A DNA stretch of 64,000 nucleotides from Candidatus Defluviibacillus avedoerensis (GCA_016703665.1 JADJBS010000020.1:620001-684000), one strand, 5' to 3'. Positions 26,265 through 36,091 are shown, counted from the stretch's first letter. Numbers and translations: made by a program. The notes: generated by a model from the letters alone, not told the origin.

Positions 26265-27479
26265 GTGGATGGCTTCGCAGAATGCCTGATGCAATTCAAT
26301 TCACACTTTCAAACTCCTGTTTTTCGCTCAAGTCAATGCTTGAGCAGTTGGGTCATCACAGCGGCCATTGCTCTGCTGGCGAGTCAGGGCGCACTTGCCT
26401 CGCCTGTAACAACCAAGGGCGACAAGCCCGTGAAGCCTGCGGGCGTTGAGGTCAAGGTCACCTCCGAGATGACTGGCGCTGGCATCGTGTCCAGCGGTGC
26501 AGTTCTGCCTCCAATACCGCCTGTCACCGGCAACCGCCTGACGCCCGTGCCCTCCTGGGGCAAGCCTTTGCCGTATCCGATCATCATTGCGGATCGGCGC
26601 AACAACCGGTTGATTGAGGTTGCGCCAGACAAAAGCATCGTCTGGGAGTTCCCCTCGCCCAACCTCAAGGTTTACCGGGGCAATGAGGACGTGAATTTTT
26701 CTGCCGACGGCAAATTGCTGGCCGTGAGCGAGGAAGATAACTTTGACGTACACATCGTCGATTACGAGAAGAAAGTCCTGACCTGGACCTATGGCACACC
26801 CGACCACCGGGGCAGTGCCGACGGTTTTTTGAACTATCCGGACGACGCCCATCTGCTGGCCGATGGCAAGTTCATTACCGCAGACATACGCAACTGCCGG
26901 GTGTTGATCATCGACCCCGAGACCAATAAGCCCACCACCAAGTGGGGCAAACCCGGCAAGTGCAAGCACAACCCGCCGCATGAACTGGCTCACCCCAATG
27001 GGGCTACACCCATGGAGAATGGCGACATTTTGGTCACCGAGATTCAAGACGCCTGGATTTCGCGCATCACCCGCGAAGGCAAAGTCTTGTGGAGCGTGAA
27101 GGCGCCGAACATCCGTTACCCATCCGATGCATTTCCTACCTTGGACGGTAAACAGATCATCGTCGCCGACTTTTGGAAGCCTGGCCGTGTGGTAATTTTT
27201 GACCCGATGACCCGCAAGATCAGCTGGGAGTACTTCTTCAAAGACGGCGAAAAATCTCTGGACCATTCTTCAATAGCCCGCGAACTGCCCTACACCGGCG
27301 ACATCCTCATCGTGGACGACCTGAACGACCGAGTGATCGTCGTGGATCGCAAGACCAAAGAAATCATCTGGCAATACGGCCAGAAGAACGTCAAAGGCTA
27401 CAAACCCGGCCTATTGAACTACCCCGATGGCGTGGACATTGACGTGTTCCGCGACTGGAAGGCAGCCTTGCGCAAGTAA
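26265..27479 (+). CDS. Secreted beta-propeller/PQQ-like repeat protein
   Basis: The 404-residue frame starts with GTG 26265; ATG 26289 is an equally good alternative. After a signal sequence (cleavage near GALAS) the chain has repeated blades such as IIIADRRNNRLIEVAPDKSIV, LVTEIQDAWISRITREGKVL and ILIVDDLNDRVIVVDRKTKE ending in WEF, WTYG, WSV or WQYG. This is the pattern of arylsulfotransferase-like/PQQ-type propellers. No catalytic motif is recognised. It precedes nnrS by 92 bp on the same strand. The role is unknown, perhaps a periplasmic binding or enzyme scaffold. Confidence 0.8.
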   Translation: MDGFAECLMQFNSHFQTPVFRSSQCLSSWVITAAIALLASQGALASPVTTKGDKPVKPAGVEVKVTSEMTGAGIVSSGAVLPPIPPVTGNRLTPVPSWGKPLPYPIIIADRRNNRLIEVAPDKSIVWEFPSPNLKVYRGNEDVNFSADGKLLAVSEEDNFDVHIVDYEKKVLTWTYGTPDHRGSADGFLNYPDDAHLLADGKFITADIRNCRVLIIDPETNKPTTKWGKPGKCKHNPPHELAHPNGATPMENGDILVTEIQDAWISRITREGKVLWSVKAPNIRYPSDAFPTLDGKQIIVADFWKPGRVVIFDPMTRKISWEYFFKDGEKSLDHSSIARELPYTGDILIVDDLNDRVIVVDRKTKEIIWQYGQKNVKGYKPGLLNYPDGVDIDVFRDWKAALRK

Positions 27480-27571
27480 ACGCAGCCTTAACGCGTCGGG
27501 GGCTTAATTTCTGACAAGGACACCCCGGCCAGCATCGCCCACCATCGAGCCAACTTTCTCAGTTGGTTTTC

Positions 27572-28897
27572 ATGGCACAAACACCTCGTTTTCCGATTCC
27601 CGTCGGACCCGCCCCCGGCATTGGCGGCGGAGAACCGATCCGCAAACCCATTCACGAATCTCCCTGGCACCCGCGCTGGATCATCGCGGCGCCCCATCGA
27701 CTTGGTTTTTTCGCCGCTGCCGTGATGATGGCTATCACCGCCCTGTGGTGGAGCCTGGCGCTATGGCTACCGACGCTTGGTTTGACGCTGAACTGGACAA
27801 CATCCCCCGCAGCTGCCCACGCGCTGGTGATGAGCCAAGGCTTCATGCCACTGTTCATGGTTGGCTTCCTGTTCACGGCGGGACCGCGCTGGCTGGGCAT
27901 GCCTGAGGTTGACGCAAAGTCGCTGCTTGTGCCCGTTGCCGCCATGCTGGCCGGCTGGGCTCTGACCATCACCGGGTTTCATACCCATCGGTGGATCACC
28001 AGCACAGGCTTGATGGGGGTGGCGTGGGGCTGGAGCGCGCTGGTGCTGCATTTCTGGAGTTTGGTTCGCACTAGCCGCGCCGGTGACAAGCTCCACGCCC
28101 AGTTGGTGTCAGTTTCGTGCAGCGTGGGCGCTTTGGTGCTGTGGGGAGCTGCCCTGGCCGTGGCGATTCAATGCACCGACTGTCTGCGCAGCCTGACGCT
28201 GATCGGCATCTGGTGTTTTTCGGCCAGCACCTTTGCCGTGGTGTCACATCGCATGCTGCCCTTCTTCACCGCTTCGGCTCTCCCTCTGGTGGAGGCTTGG
28301 CATCCCTTGTGGCTGCTGTGGACGCTTTTGGGTCTGCTATGGCTGCAAGCCCCTTTGGCGGCGCTGGAGATTTGGGTCTGGCCTTGGCCACCCGTCGTTC
28401 GTTGGCTGCAGGTGGCACTAGAACTCCCAGCAGCCGTTTTGCTGATTTGGTTGGCTGTGCGCTGGGGCCTGGTGCAAAGCATGCGCATCCGTCTGCTGGC
28501 CATGTTGCATGTGGCGCTGGTCTGGCTGGGCATATCCTTCGCGCTTTCCGCCCTATCGCATGCCCTGATGGCCCTGACAAACAGTGAAATATCGCTTGGC
28601 TTGGCGCCTACCCATGCACTGACCATGGGTTACCTGGGCGGCACCATGCTCGCGATGACCACCCGTGTGGCTTCTGGCCATAGTGGACGCCCACTTGCCG
28701 CTGACAACCCAGTTTGGGTGCTGTACTGGCTGCTGCATGCAGCTACACTTGGCCGGGTTGCTGCCGCCCTTTGGCCTGCTGCAGCCACTGTGCTTGTCCT
28801 GGGGACATCGCTGGTTTGGGCCACCGTCTGTGTGGGCTGGGCTCTGCGCTACGGCAACTGGTTTGGCCGCGTCCGACGTGACGGCAAACCCGGTTGA
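27572..28897 (+). CDS. nnrS: NnrS family protein
   Basis: From ATG 27572 the protein has 441 residues and about 12 transmembrane helices. NnrS features are the N-terminal PRWI then HRLGFFAA, GFLFTAGPRWLGMPEV, HTHRWI, FAVVSHRMLPFFTAS and the C-terminal ALTMGYLGGTMLAMTTRVASGHSGRP, with conserved His residues able to hold haem or copper. NnrS proteins protect against nitric-oxide-related iron damage, often near denitrification or haem genes. The C-terminus (RRDGKPG) is complete. The next gene overlaps it, which is unusual. Confidence 0.93.
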   Translation: MAQTPRFPIPVGPAPGIGGGEPIRKPIHESPWHPRWIIAAPHRLGFFAAAVMMAITALWWSLALWLPTLGLTLNWTTSPAAAHALVMSQGFMPLFMVGFLFTAGPRWLGMPEVDAKSLLVPVAAMLAGWALTITGFHTHRWITSTGLMGVAWGWSALVLHFWSLVRTSRAGDKLHAQLVSVSCSVGALVLWGAALAVAIQCTDCLRSLTLIGIWCFSASTFAVVSHRMLPFFTASALPLVEAWHPLWLLWTLLGLLWLQAPLAALEIWVWPWPPVVRWLQVALELPAAVLLIWLAVRWGLVQSMRIRLLAMLHVALVWLGISFALSALSHALMALTNSEISLGLAPTHALTMGYLGGTMLAMTTRVASGHSGRPLAADNPVWVLYWLLHAATLGRVAAALWPAAATVLVLGTSLVWATVCVGWALRYGNWFGRVRRDGKPG

Positions 28898-31511
28898 GAT
28901 TTGCCCCAGATCTCAGAGCATTTTTGACGTTAACCAGCGCGTCGCACGTGCCCTCTCTCTGGCCGAAGCGCCCGAGCAGCGCGGCTTGTGGGAGCAGCGT
29001 TTCATGGAGGCACTGACCAGCGGCTTTGTGCCCGCCGGGCGCATCCAGTCCGCTGCGGGCACCAGTTTGGCCGCCACCCTGATCAACTGTTTTGTGCAGC
29101 CTGTGGGTGACTCCATCGCCCAGGACGACGAAGGCCACCCCGGCATCTACACCGCACTGACTGAAGCAGCAGAAACCATGCGCCGTGGAGGCGGCGTGGG
29201 CTATGACTTTTCACGCATACGACCACGCGGTGCCTGGGTAGGCAGCACCCAAAGCAGTGCGTCCGGCCCGGTCAGCTACATGCGCGTGTTTGACCGATCG
29301 TGCGAAACGGTGGAATCGGCCGGTGCACGCCGCGGTGCCCAGATGGGTGTGCTGCGCTGCGACCACCCAGATATTGAGGAATTCATCCATGCCAAAGACA
29401 CGGGTGAACTGCGCAACTTCAATATCTCGGTAGGCGTGACCGACAGCTTCATGCAAGCAGTGCAGGACGGCGGCGAAGTTGCCCTGCAGCACAAAGCCGA
29501 GCCGGGCACCGCCCAGAAGAACGCAGGCGCTTACCTGCAAGGGGACGGCAACTGGATCTATCGCAAAGTACCCGCGCGCGACCTGTGGGATCAAATCATG
29601 CGGTCCACTTATGACCATGCCGAGCCCGGCGTGCTGTTTCTGGATCACATCAACCGCGACAACAACCTGTCGTATTGCGAGACCATCTCCAGCACCAACC
29701 CCTGTGCCGAACAACCCCTGCCACCTTATGGCTGCTGCTGCCTGGGCTCGGTCAACCTCACCCTCTTTGTGCGTGAGCCCTTCAGCGACAAAGCCAGCTT
29801 TGACGAAGCCGCTTTTGCCAAGGTTTGCAAAACCGCCACCCGCATGCTGGACAACGTGCTGGACGTGACCGTCTGGCCGCTGCCCCAGCAGCAGGAAGAA
29901 GCCCGCAGCAAGCGCCGTGTGGGCTTGGGCTTTACCGGCCTCGGCGACGCACTGGTGATGTTGAACCTGCGCTACGACACCGAAGAGGCCCGCGCCATGG
30001 CGCAGCGCATTTCTGAAGTGATGCGCGATGCAGCCTATGAGGCATCGAGTGACCTGGCCAAGGAGCGCGGCGCCTTCCCGCTGTTCAATGCCGATCTGTA
30101 CCTGTCAGGCAGCAACTTTGCATCACGCCTGCCGCAAGCCTTGAAAGACCGCATCCGGGCGAGCGGCCTGCGCAACTCGCACCTGCTGTCCATCGCCCCC
30201 ACTGGCACGATCAGCCTGGCTTTTGCGGACAATGCCAGCAATGGGATCGAGCCCGCCTTCAGCTGGAGCTACCAGCGCAAGAAGCGCATGCCCGATGGCA
30301 GCTTCAAGGAATACGCGGTCGAAGACCACGCTTGGCGCCTTTACCGTCACCTGAAGGGCGCCGATACGCCGCTGACACCAGCCTTCGTGTCGGCGCTGGA
30401 AATGAGCGCACAGGCCCATGCGGCCATGGTGGCAGTCGTCGCCCCGTACATCGACACCTCCATCAGCAAGACGGTGAACGTGCCTGCCGACTACCCCTAT
30501 GAAGACTTCCAGCACCTGTACCTGCAGGCCTGGAAGGACGGCCTGAAAGGCCTGGCCACCTACCGACCCAATTCCGTCCTCGGCTCGGTCTTGAGCGTGT
30601 CGTCCAACACACCGCCAACGGCAACTGCTGCCCCCCTGCAAATTGACGGCGCCAACCGCCGCATGGCGCTGGAGCGCCTTCCCGCCCCGGTGCTGTCGTC
30701 CCTGCGCTGGCCCAGCCGTCCTGAGTTACCTGCAGGCAACGCCGCCTGGACCTTCATGGTGCACCACCCGTTTGGCGACTTTGCCCTTTTTGTGGGCGAA
30801 CTGTCCCCCGAAGAAGGCGGCCCACCCCAGCCGTTTGAGGTCTGGGTCAACGGTACCGACGAGCCACGAGGCCTGGGCGCACTGGCCAAGACCTTGTCGA
30901 TGGATTTGCGTGCCAACGACCCCGCCTGGCTACAGCTCAAACTGGATGTGCTGTCCACCGTGGCCGAGGAACACGCCTTTGACATGCCCTTCCCGCCGCA
31001 CGGCGAGCGCCGCCTGTTCCCAGGCGTGGTAGCCGCCACCGCCGCCGTGATCCGCTGGCGCTGCGAGCAGCTCAAGGCCCTGCCCGGCCAGCAAGGCAAA
31101 ACCGTGCCCACACCGGTGCTCGACGCCATGTTCAGCCGAGGCGAGCCCCACACCGGACCGTCAGGCACCTTGGCCTGGGCTGTGGACGTTGACAACCCCG
31201 CCACGGGCGAAGCCTTCACGCTCACCCTCAAAGAAATCACACTGCCCACGCCGGACGGCGGCACTGTCACCCGCCCCTGCGCGGTGGGTTTCTCGGGCAA
31301 CTACCCCCGTGCGTTGGACGGCTTGGCGCGCATCCTGTCGCTGGACATGCGCGTGATCGACCCCGCCTGGATCGGCATGAAGCTGCGCAAGCTGCTCAAC
31401 TACGCCGAGCCCCTGGGCAGCTTTATGGCCTTTGTACCTGGCCTGCCCAATGGAGAACGTCGCCAGCAAACCTGGCCATCCACCCCGCACCTAGGGTTCA
31501 TGATGCGTTAA
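28878..31511 (+). CDS. nrdJ: Adenosylcobalamin-dependent ribonucleoside-diphosphate reductase, apparently truncated at both ends
   Basis: The open frame enters from inside nnrS; the latest start before conserved sequence is GTG 28878, giving 877 residues with no ribosome site. Core motifs are intact: TLINCFVQPVGDS (first redox Cys, about residue 71), STNPCAEQPL (thiyl-radical Cys, about 276), YGCCCLGSVNL (second redox Cys) and SIAPTGTISL. Two things look missing: the first roughly 40 residues before IFDVNQRVARALS, and after QTWPST the usual helix and Cys-rich C-terminal tail that re-reduces the active site. The frame instead ends PHLGFMMR. This gene may be defective or affected by assembly deletions. 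Confidence 0.85.
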   Translation: MTANPVEICPRSQSIFDVNQRVARALSLAEAPEQRGLWEQRFMEALTSGFVPAGRIQSAAGTSLAATLINCFVQPVGDSIAQDDEGHPGIYTALTEAAETMRRGGGVGYDFSRIRPRGAWVGSTQSSASGPVSYMRVFDRSCETVESAGARRGAQMGVLRCDHPDIEEFIHAKDTGELRNFNISVGVTDSFMQAVQDGGEVALQHKAEPGTAQKNAGAYLQGDGNWIYRKVPARDLWDQIMRSTYDHAEPGVLFLDHINRDNNLSYCETISSTNPCAEQPLPPYGCCCLGSVNLTLFVREPFSDKASFDEAAFAKVCKTATRMLDNVLDVTVWPLPQQQEEARSKRRVGLGFTGLGDALVMLNLRYDTEEARAMAQRISEVMRDAAYEASSDLAKERGAFPLFNADLYLSGSNFASRLPQALKDRIRASGLRNSHLLSIAPTGTISLAFADNASNGIEPAFSWSYQRKKRMPDGSFKEYAVEDHAWRLYRHLKGADTPLTPAFVSALEMSAQAHAAMVAVVAPYIDTSISKTVNVPADYPYEDFQHLYLQAWKDGLKGLATYRPNSVLGSVLSVSSNTPPTATAAPLQIDGANRRMALERLPAPVLSSLRWPSRPELPAGNAAWTFMVHHPFGDFALFVGELSPEEGGPPQPFEVWVNGTDEPRGLGALAKTLSMDLRANDPAWLQLKLDVLSTVAEEHAFDMPFPPHGERRLFPGVVAATAAVIRWRCEQLKALPGQQGKTVPTPVLDAMFSRGEPHTGPSGTLAWAVDVDNPATGEAFTLTLKEITLPTPDGGTVTRPCAVGFSGNYPRALDGLARILSLDMRVIDPAWIGMKLRKLLNYAEPLGSFMAFVPGLPNGERRQQTWPSTPHLGFMMR

Positions 31512-31644
31512 GGTTCTCGCCTTAAGCTGAGGTTTCCATCAAACGGACAGAAGTCACAATGGGATCCTCGGCAATTTTTGTAGCATTTGTGGTGACGACG
31601 GCCCAGACAATGCACGTCCGCTGTACCAATCACCGATTCGGCTG

Positions 31645-32686
31645 ATGACATCAGTCTCATTGCTACTGTGGATTGTGGGTGGCGTTGCGCTTCAACTCGC
31701 TATCTTTCTGGGCATCAGTTTTTGGCAGCACTGGCAAGACTTCCGAATGCTGCGCAACGGCTTGGTAGTGGCATTGCCATCGTCGCTGCAGAGTTCGGAC
31801 ATCCCCCGTCTGGCTTGGCAAGGTCTTCGCGAATTCAAGGTCATCCAGAAAACCTTTGAGAATGCCGAGAAGGATATTTGCTCCTTTTACTTGGCACCGG
31901 CTGACGGCCAAGCCTTACCCGCGTTCTTGCCGGGTCAATTTTTGACTTTTAACTTAATCACGGGTTTGCAGGATGACAAGTCCGGTCGGTATTGGCATAA
32001 CCCCCATGCTGAGCATGCTCAACTGGTGCATCGCCGAGCAGCCTGACCGAGAAGTGTGGCTGTTTTATGGCGTGCGAAACAGCCTGGAATTAATGGCCCA
32101 AGCGCACCTGCAGTCACTTTCAACAAATCATCCCCGTGTTCATCTTCGCCTTTGTTTCAGCAACCCAGACAACGCTGACGTGCTGGGACAAAACTACCAC
32201 CATCGCGGTCGGGTCGATGTGGAGCTTCTGCGCAAGCAGTTGCCTCTGAAGCCCTATCACTTCTACCTTTGCGGTCCAACGCCAATGATGCAGAGCCTGG
32301 TCCCTGCACTCGATGACTGGGGTGTGCCTGATGCGCACATTCATTTTGAAGCTTTTGGTCCCGCATCCATCCCGCGCAAAGTACGACACGCCAGTCCAGA
32401 ACCGCAGGTCAATCAAAGCCAAGCAAGCGAAATGCCTTTGGTGACATTTGCCAAGTCGGGTAAGCAAGTTCCCTGGAATGCAAGCTCAACCAGCCTGCTG
32501 GATCTGGCTGAGTCCCTTGGCATTGAGGTGAACTCAGGCTGCAGAGCAGGTGGATGTGGCACGTGTCAAACCACCCTACAGGCGGGCGAAGTGAGCTATC
32601 GCCAAACACCAGACTGTGACCCCGACCCCGGCAACTGCCTGCTGTGCGTGTGCGCCCCAAAAACCAACGTCACACTGGACCTGTAA
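31645..32686 (+). pseudogene. Membrane-anchored flavin/2Fe-2S oxidoreductase with internal deletion and frameshift
   Basis: The 5' frame from ATG 31645 gives an N-terminal membrane helix (residues 5-25) and the start of a ferredoxin-reductase domain ending PAFLPGQFLTFNLI. The 3' frame resumes at about 31980 with PVGIGITPMLSMLNWC (NAD-binding), continues YLCGPTPMMQSLV and ends in a plant-type 2Fe-2S domain with CRAGGCGTCQ and a late LLCVC. The FAD-binding RxYS region and its surroundings (roughly 70 residues) that normally lie between are absent, and the frames differ (total 3n+1). As it stands no functional reductase can be made. The two partners that follow are intact. Confidence 0.8.
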
Positions 32687-33265
32687 ATGAACCCATCGCT
32701 CTGGCGCCAGCACATCCTGCCATTCACAGCACTGTTTGGTCTCTTGGCCATCGCCACGGTGGCAGGGGACTACCTGTTGCATTGGTTCAAGCTGGTGTGG
32801 GTCGGGCGCTATCTGGGCATCCCTGGTACTTTATTGATCGTCGGTTCGCTCTATTACTCGCTTCGCAAGCGCAAATACGTGGAAGCAGGCAACCCCAAGG
32901 TTTTGCTGAAGGCCCATGAGTTCAGCGCCTGGCTGGGCTCGTTGATGGTGTTGCTTCATGCAGGTGTGCATTTCAATGCCATCCTGCCCTGGCTGGCAAC
33001 CGTGGCCATGGGCATTAACGTGATCAGCGGGCTGGTTGGAAAAATGCTGCTGAACCGTTCCCGCCTGCATGTACAGGCACAACGCACCCAATTCCAGCTG
33101 AGGGGATTGGCCGGCCCTGAGCTGGAAAAAGCGGTATTCTGGGATTCGGTCACCGTCGACACCATGACCCGGTGGCGCAAGGTTCACATACCTATCTTCG
33201 TGGTTTTTGCGGTCCTGGCCGTCGGTCACATCGTGAGCGTCTTCCTGCTTTGGGGCTGGGTATGA
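32687..33265 (+). CDS. Cytochrome b-like integral membrane protein
   Basis: This 192-residue protein has about five hydrophobic helices. His residues within or next to helices (KAHEFSAWLG, VLLHAGVHFN, KVHIPIFV, VGHIVSVF) are placed as possible haem b ligands, as in ferric-reductase or cytochrome b561-type proteins. It starts immediately after the reductase stop and overlaps the octaheme gene (ATGA). With its neighbours it would form an NAD(P)H-to-membrane-to-periplasm electron path. Haem binding is inferred from His spacing. Confidence 0.75.
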   Translation: MNPSLWRQHILPFTALFGLLAIATVAGDYLLHWFKLVWVGRYLGIPGTLLIVGSLYYSLRKRKYVEAGNPKVLLKAHEFSAWLGSLMVLLHAGVHFNAILPWLATVAMGINVISGLVGKMLLNRSRLHVQAQRTQFQLRGLAGPELEKAVFWDSVTVDTMTRWRKVHIPIFVVFAVLAVGHIVSVFLLWGWV

Positions 33266-33993
33266 GCCGCATTCTGAAACTGTTCCTGGTCGCCAATCTG
33301 GCAATCCTCGCTGCGCTGACCTTTGTTTACCCCGAGCTGATGGTCAGCCCTGGCAAGCTGGTGCCGGAACACAAGTCGCTTGAAGGCGATTGCTTTGCCT
33401 GCCATAGGCCGTTCACCGGGTCGCATGCGCAGCGATGTATCAGCTGCCACAAAACAGCTGACATTGGTGTTGTGACCACCAAGGGAGCCCCCCTGCTAAA
33501 GCCCGCCACCAAAGCAGCTTTTCACCAAGAGCTGACACAACAAGACTGCATCGCCTGCCACAGCGACCACGCAGGCGTGAAGCGGTTTGCCGGGCAGCGC
33601 CGATTCGATCATGCCTTGCTGAAAAAATCCACAAGCGACCAATGTGAGACCTGCCACAAGTCACCGACAGACTCGCTGCACAAACAGATCACGGGTAACT
33701 GCCTGAAATGCCACAGCCAGAACCGCTGGACACCGGCCACGTTCGATCACAAAGACTTCTTTGAGCTGGACGGTGACCACAACACCAGCTGTGTCACCTG
33801 CCATGTCCGCAATGACTATAGCCAGTTCACCTGCTACGGCTGCCATGAACACACGCCGTCGAACATACGCCGCAAGCACATCAAGGAAGGCATCAGCAAG
33901 TTCGACGACTGCGTCGAATGCCACCGCAACGCCGATGAACACGACATACGCATGCCGGGCACAGATCAACGCAAAAGGAAACGCGATAATTGA
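33262..33993 (+). CDS. Octaheme c-type cytochrome (cytochrome c3-like family)
   Basis: From ATG 33262 the protein has 243 residues. An uncleaved or cleavable N-terminal helix (residues 4-22) is followed by eight CxxCH motifs: CFACH, CISCH, CIACH, CETCH, CLKCH, CVTCH, CYGCH and CVECH. Many extra His (FDHALL, FDHKDF, DGDHNTS) can serve as distal ligands, so bis-His low-potential haems are expected. It is a periplasmic or membrane-tethered electron carrier, coupled by ATGA overlap to the cytochrome b-like protein. The C-terminus is strongly basic (RKRKRDN). Confidence 0.92.
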   Translation: MSRILKLFLVANLAILAALTFVYPELMVSPGKLVPEHKSLEGDCFACHRPFTGSHAQRCISCHKTADIGVVTTKGAPLLKPATKAAFHQELTQQDCIACHSDHAGVKRFAGQRRFDHALLKKSTSDQCETCHKSPTDSLHKQITGNCLKCHSQNRWTPATFDHKDFFELDGDHNTSCVTCHVRNDYSQFTCYGCHEHTPSNIRRKHIKEGISKFDDCVECHRNADEHDIRMPGTDQRKRKRDN

Positions 33994-34021
33994 AGCCTGC
34001 CTGGCAGGCGTCACCCAAACG

Positions 34022-36091
34022 CTAGAAACTCGCCTGCAGGCCCACCCTCACACCCCGCCCCGGCAAGGGCACACGGTTTGGCGCCGTCTGCGTCAGCACC
34101 GAACTGGCGCTGTAGGCCAATTGGTTGCCGATGTTCTCCAAGCGCACAAACCACAGCAGGCTAGTTGGGCCTGCCGCCATGCGGTACGTTGCGTTGGCGT
34201 TCCAGAACGTATAGGCCGCCGTGCTACGGTCGCCTGCGGGTACCCGGTTTTGTGCGCTGTAGTGGTCCATGCCCAGACGCGCGCCCCAGGGGCCTTGCCT
34301 CCATTGCAGGGCAGCACCGACCCGCACGGGTGCGATGCGCGGCAAGGCCTGACCAGTGGTTTCGTTGGTCGCGCGGACCAGATCGCCTTTGATTTCCAGA
34401 TCCAAGGTTTGGGCCGCTTTGGCGCCGCCGATCAAACGCGCACTGCCGTTGGCTTCCAACCCCACAAAGCGGGCCTTGACTTGGCGGAATGCGTACTCCG
34501 GCATCGCCGAGCCGTCCACATCCACCGTGTTCCCGGTGGATTCCAGACTGATGAAGTTGTTGAACTGATTCACAAAAGCGTTCAGGCCAAGGCGTTGGGC
34601 GCCCTGCTTCCAGGCCAGGCCCAGGTCAATGTTGGTAGACCGCTCCAGACCCAAATTGGCGTTGCCCACTTCATAGGCCCCGGTGGCCAGATGCGCCCCG
34701 TTGGCATACAACTCATAGTCCTTGGGTGCGCGTTGTGTGGCTGACAGATTACCTGTTGCCGTCCAGCCGCTGTTGGCACCACCCAGGTTGACCAAGCCAC
34801 CCAAGGCATAGCTGCCGGGGTTGAAGGCGCGGCTGCCCACCACAAAACGGTCCAGCAAAGGGTTGCCTTGCGACTCGACTTTGACCGACTCCCGTCGTGC
34901 GCCAAAACTCAGCTTGCCCCAGCCGGTGCGCAGTTCCTCAAAGGCGAAAATCGCTTGGCTGGCACTGCGGGTATAGGGCACAAAGGCCTCTTCCCCGTCA
35001 GCAGAGAAACGGTTACCTTCCACCTGCAGGCCAACCACACCCTCCAGTGCGCCGAACTTGGTTTGACGCGCCTCCAGACGCAGTTCGTGGCCTTTGTTGC
35101 GAAACACCGTGCCTGCCGCGCCTGCGTCAAACTCGGTGTGCTGATAGTCGACCGCACTCCACTGCCCTTTGACGGATTGAAATGGCCCCGCGAAGCCACG
35201 CACCTCGCCTTGCAAGGCATAGCGGTTTTGCTTCATGCCGATGGTGACCGTGTCTTCGGCCACCGAGCCGTAATTTGTCTTGAAGGTTTCTACCGATGCC
35301 CCGAGGTAACCCCGGTCAAAGTAGGCCGTGCCACCGATAGCGCCACCTTGAGACTGGCTGGCCGAATTGCACAGACGCCTAGCGGTAACTGGCGTACCGG
35401 CCCCCCCCACATCACAAGCCAACTCCTGGGGTACGCGTACATCATGGGTCTTGCGGTCAAATGCGTCCACATGCAGGCCGAACTTGTCGGTACCCGTCTC
35501 CAGCAGGGCGCTGGCTGCACGCTCGCCATCAGCACCACCTGCGCGCAATTCCCCTCGACCCGTGATCCCCCCTTTGCCATCGAAGCTGGCTTCGGGCTGA
35601 ATTCGGCTGTTGATCACATTCACCACGCCCCCCACAGCGCTTCCACCATACTGCAACGCACCAGGGCCACGCAGTACTTCGACGCGCTCAATCGTCAAGG
35701 GGTCAATGGGCACAGCATGGTCAAAACTCAGGCCCGAGGCGTCGGCACTGGCGCCGCCATTGTTCAGGATCCGGATGCGGTCACCGTCCAGGCCGCGCAC
35801 GGTGGGGCGGCTGGCCACGGGACCAAAGTAGGTGCTGCTGACGCCAGGTAAGCCATCCAGCGTTTCGCCGAGTGAGCCTTGACGCTTTAAAAGCAGATTT
35901 TCGCCCGACAGTATTGTCGCAGGCGCTATCAAATCAGAAGCAGCGAGTGGATTGCCTGTGACCGTGACAGTGTCGAGTGTTGACGAGGGGGACTGCGACT
36001 GCGCGTGCAGGGGGCTGGAGAGGGTGACGAGGCAGCACAACAGGCTGGCTTGGCCAACCGGGATCAAAATCGGTTTCATGTTTCTTCGCAT
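34022..36091 (-). CDS. TonB-dependent outer-membrane receptor, probable zinc (ZnuD-like) uptake
   Basis: The 689-residue receptor starts at ATG 36091; ATG 36079 (MKPILIPVG) is an alternative. It has a signal peptide (to LHAQ), a TonB box-like TLDTVTVTG, a plug domain (about residues 45-155: GETLDGLPGVSSTYFGPVAS, RPTVRGLDGDRIRILNNG, IERVEVLRGPGALQYGGSAV) and a 22-strand barrel ending in F. The plug sequence resembles ZnuD-type receptors. An insertion with a Cys pair (ELACDVGG and RRLCNSAS) lies in a barrel loop. It is the last gene of a Zur-linked operon, which supports zinc. Confidence 0.88.
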   Translation of the reverse strand: MRRNMKPILIPVGQASLLCCLVTLSSPLHAQSQSPSSTLDTVTVTGNPLAASDLIAPATILSGENLLLKRQGSLGETLDGLPGVSSTYFGPVASRPTVRGLDGDRIRILNNGGASADASGLSFDHAVPIDPLTIERVEVLRGPGALQYGGSAVGGVVNVINSRIQPEASFDGKGGITGRGELRAGGADGERAASALLETGTDKFGLHVDAFDRKTHDVRVPQELACDVGGAGTPVTARRLCNSASQSQGGAIGGTAYFDRGYLGASVETFKTNYGSVAEDTVTIGMKQNRYALQGEVRGFAGPFQSVKGQWSAVDYQHTEFDAGAAGTVFRNKGHELRLEARQTKFGALEGVVGLQVEGNRFSADGEEAFVPYTRSASQAIFAFEELRTGWGKLSFGARRESVKVESQGNPLLDRFVVGSRAFNPGSYALGGLVNLGGANSGWTATGNLSATQRAPKDYELYANGAHLATGAYEVGNANLGLERSTNIDLGLAWKQGAQRLGLNAFVNQFNNFISLESTGNTVDVDGSAMPEYAFRQVKARFVGLEANGSARLIGGAKAAQTLDLEIKGDLVRATNETTGQALPRIAPVRVGAALQWRQGPWGARLGMDHYSAQNRVPAGDRSTAAYTFWNANATYRMAAGPTSLLWFVRLENIGNQLAYSASSVLTQTAPNRVPLPGRGVRVGLQASF

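Noticed and set aside
34868..35851. Plus-strand open frame (327 codons) opposite the TonB-dependent receptor
   Set aside because: Antisense shadow of the receptor barrel; no recognisable domain or ribosome site.
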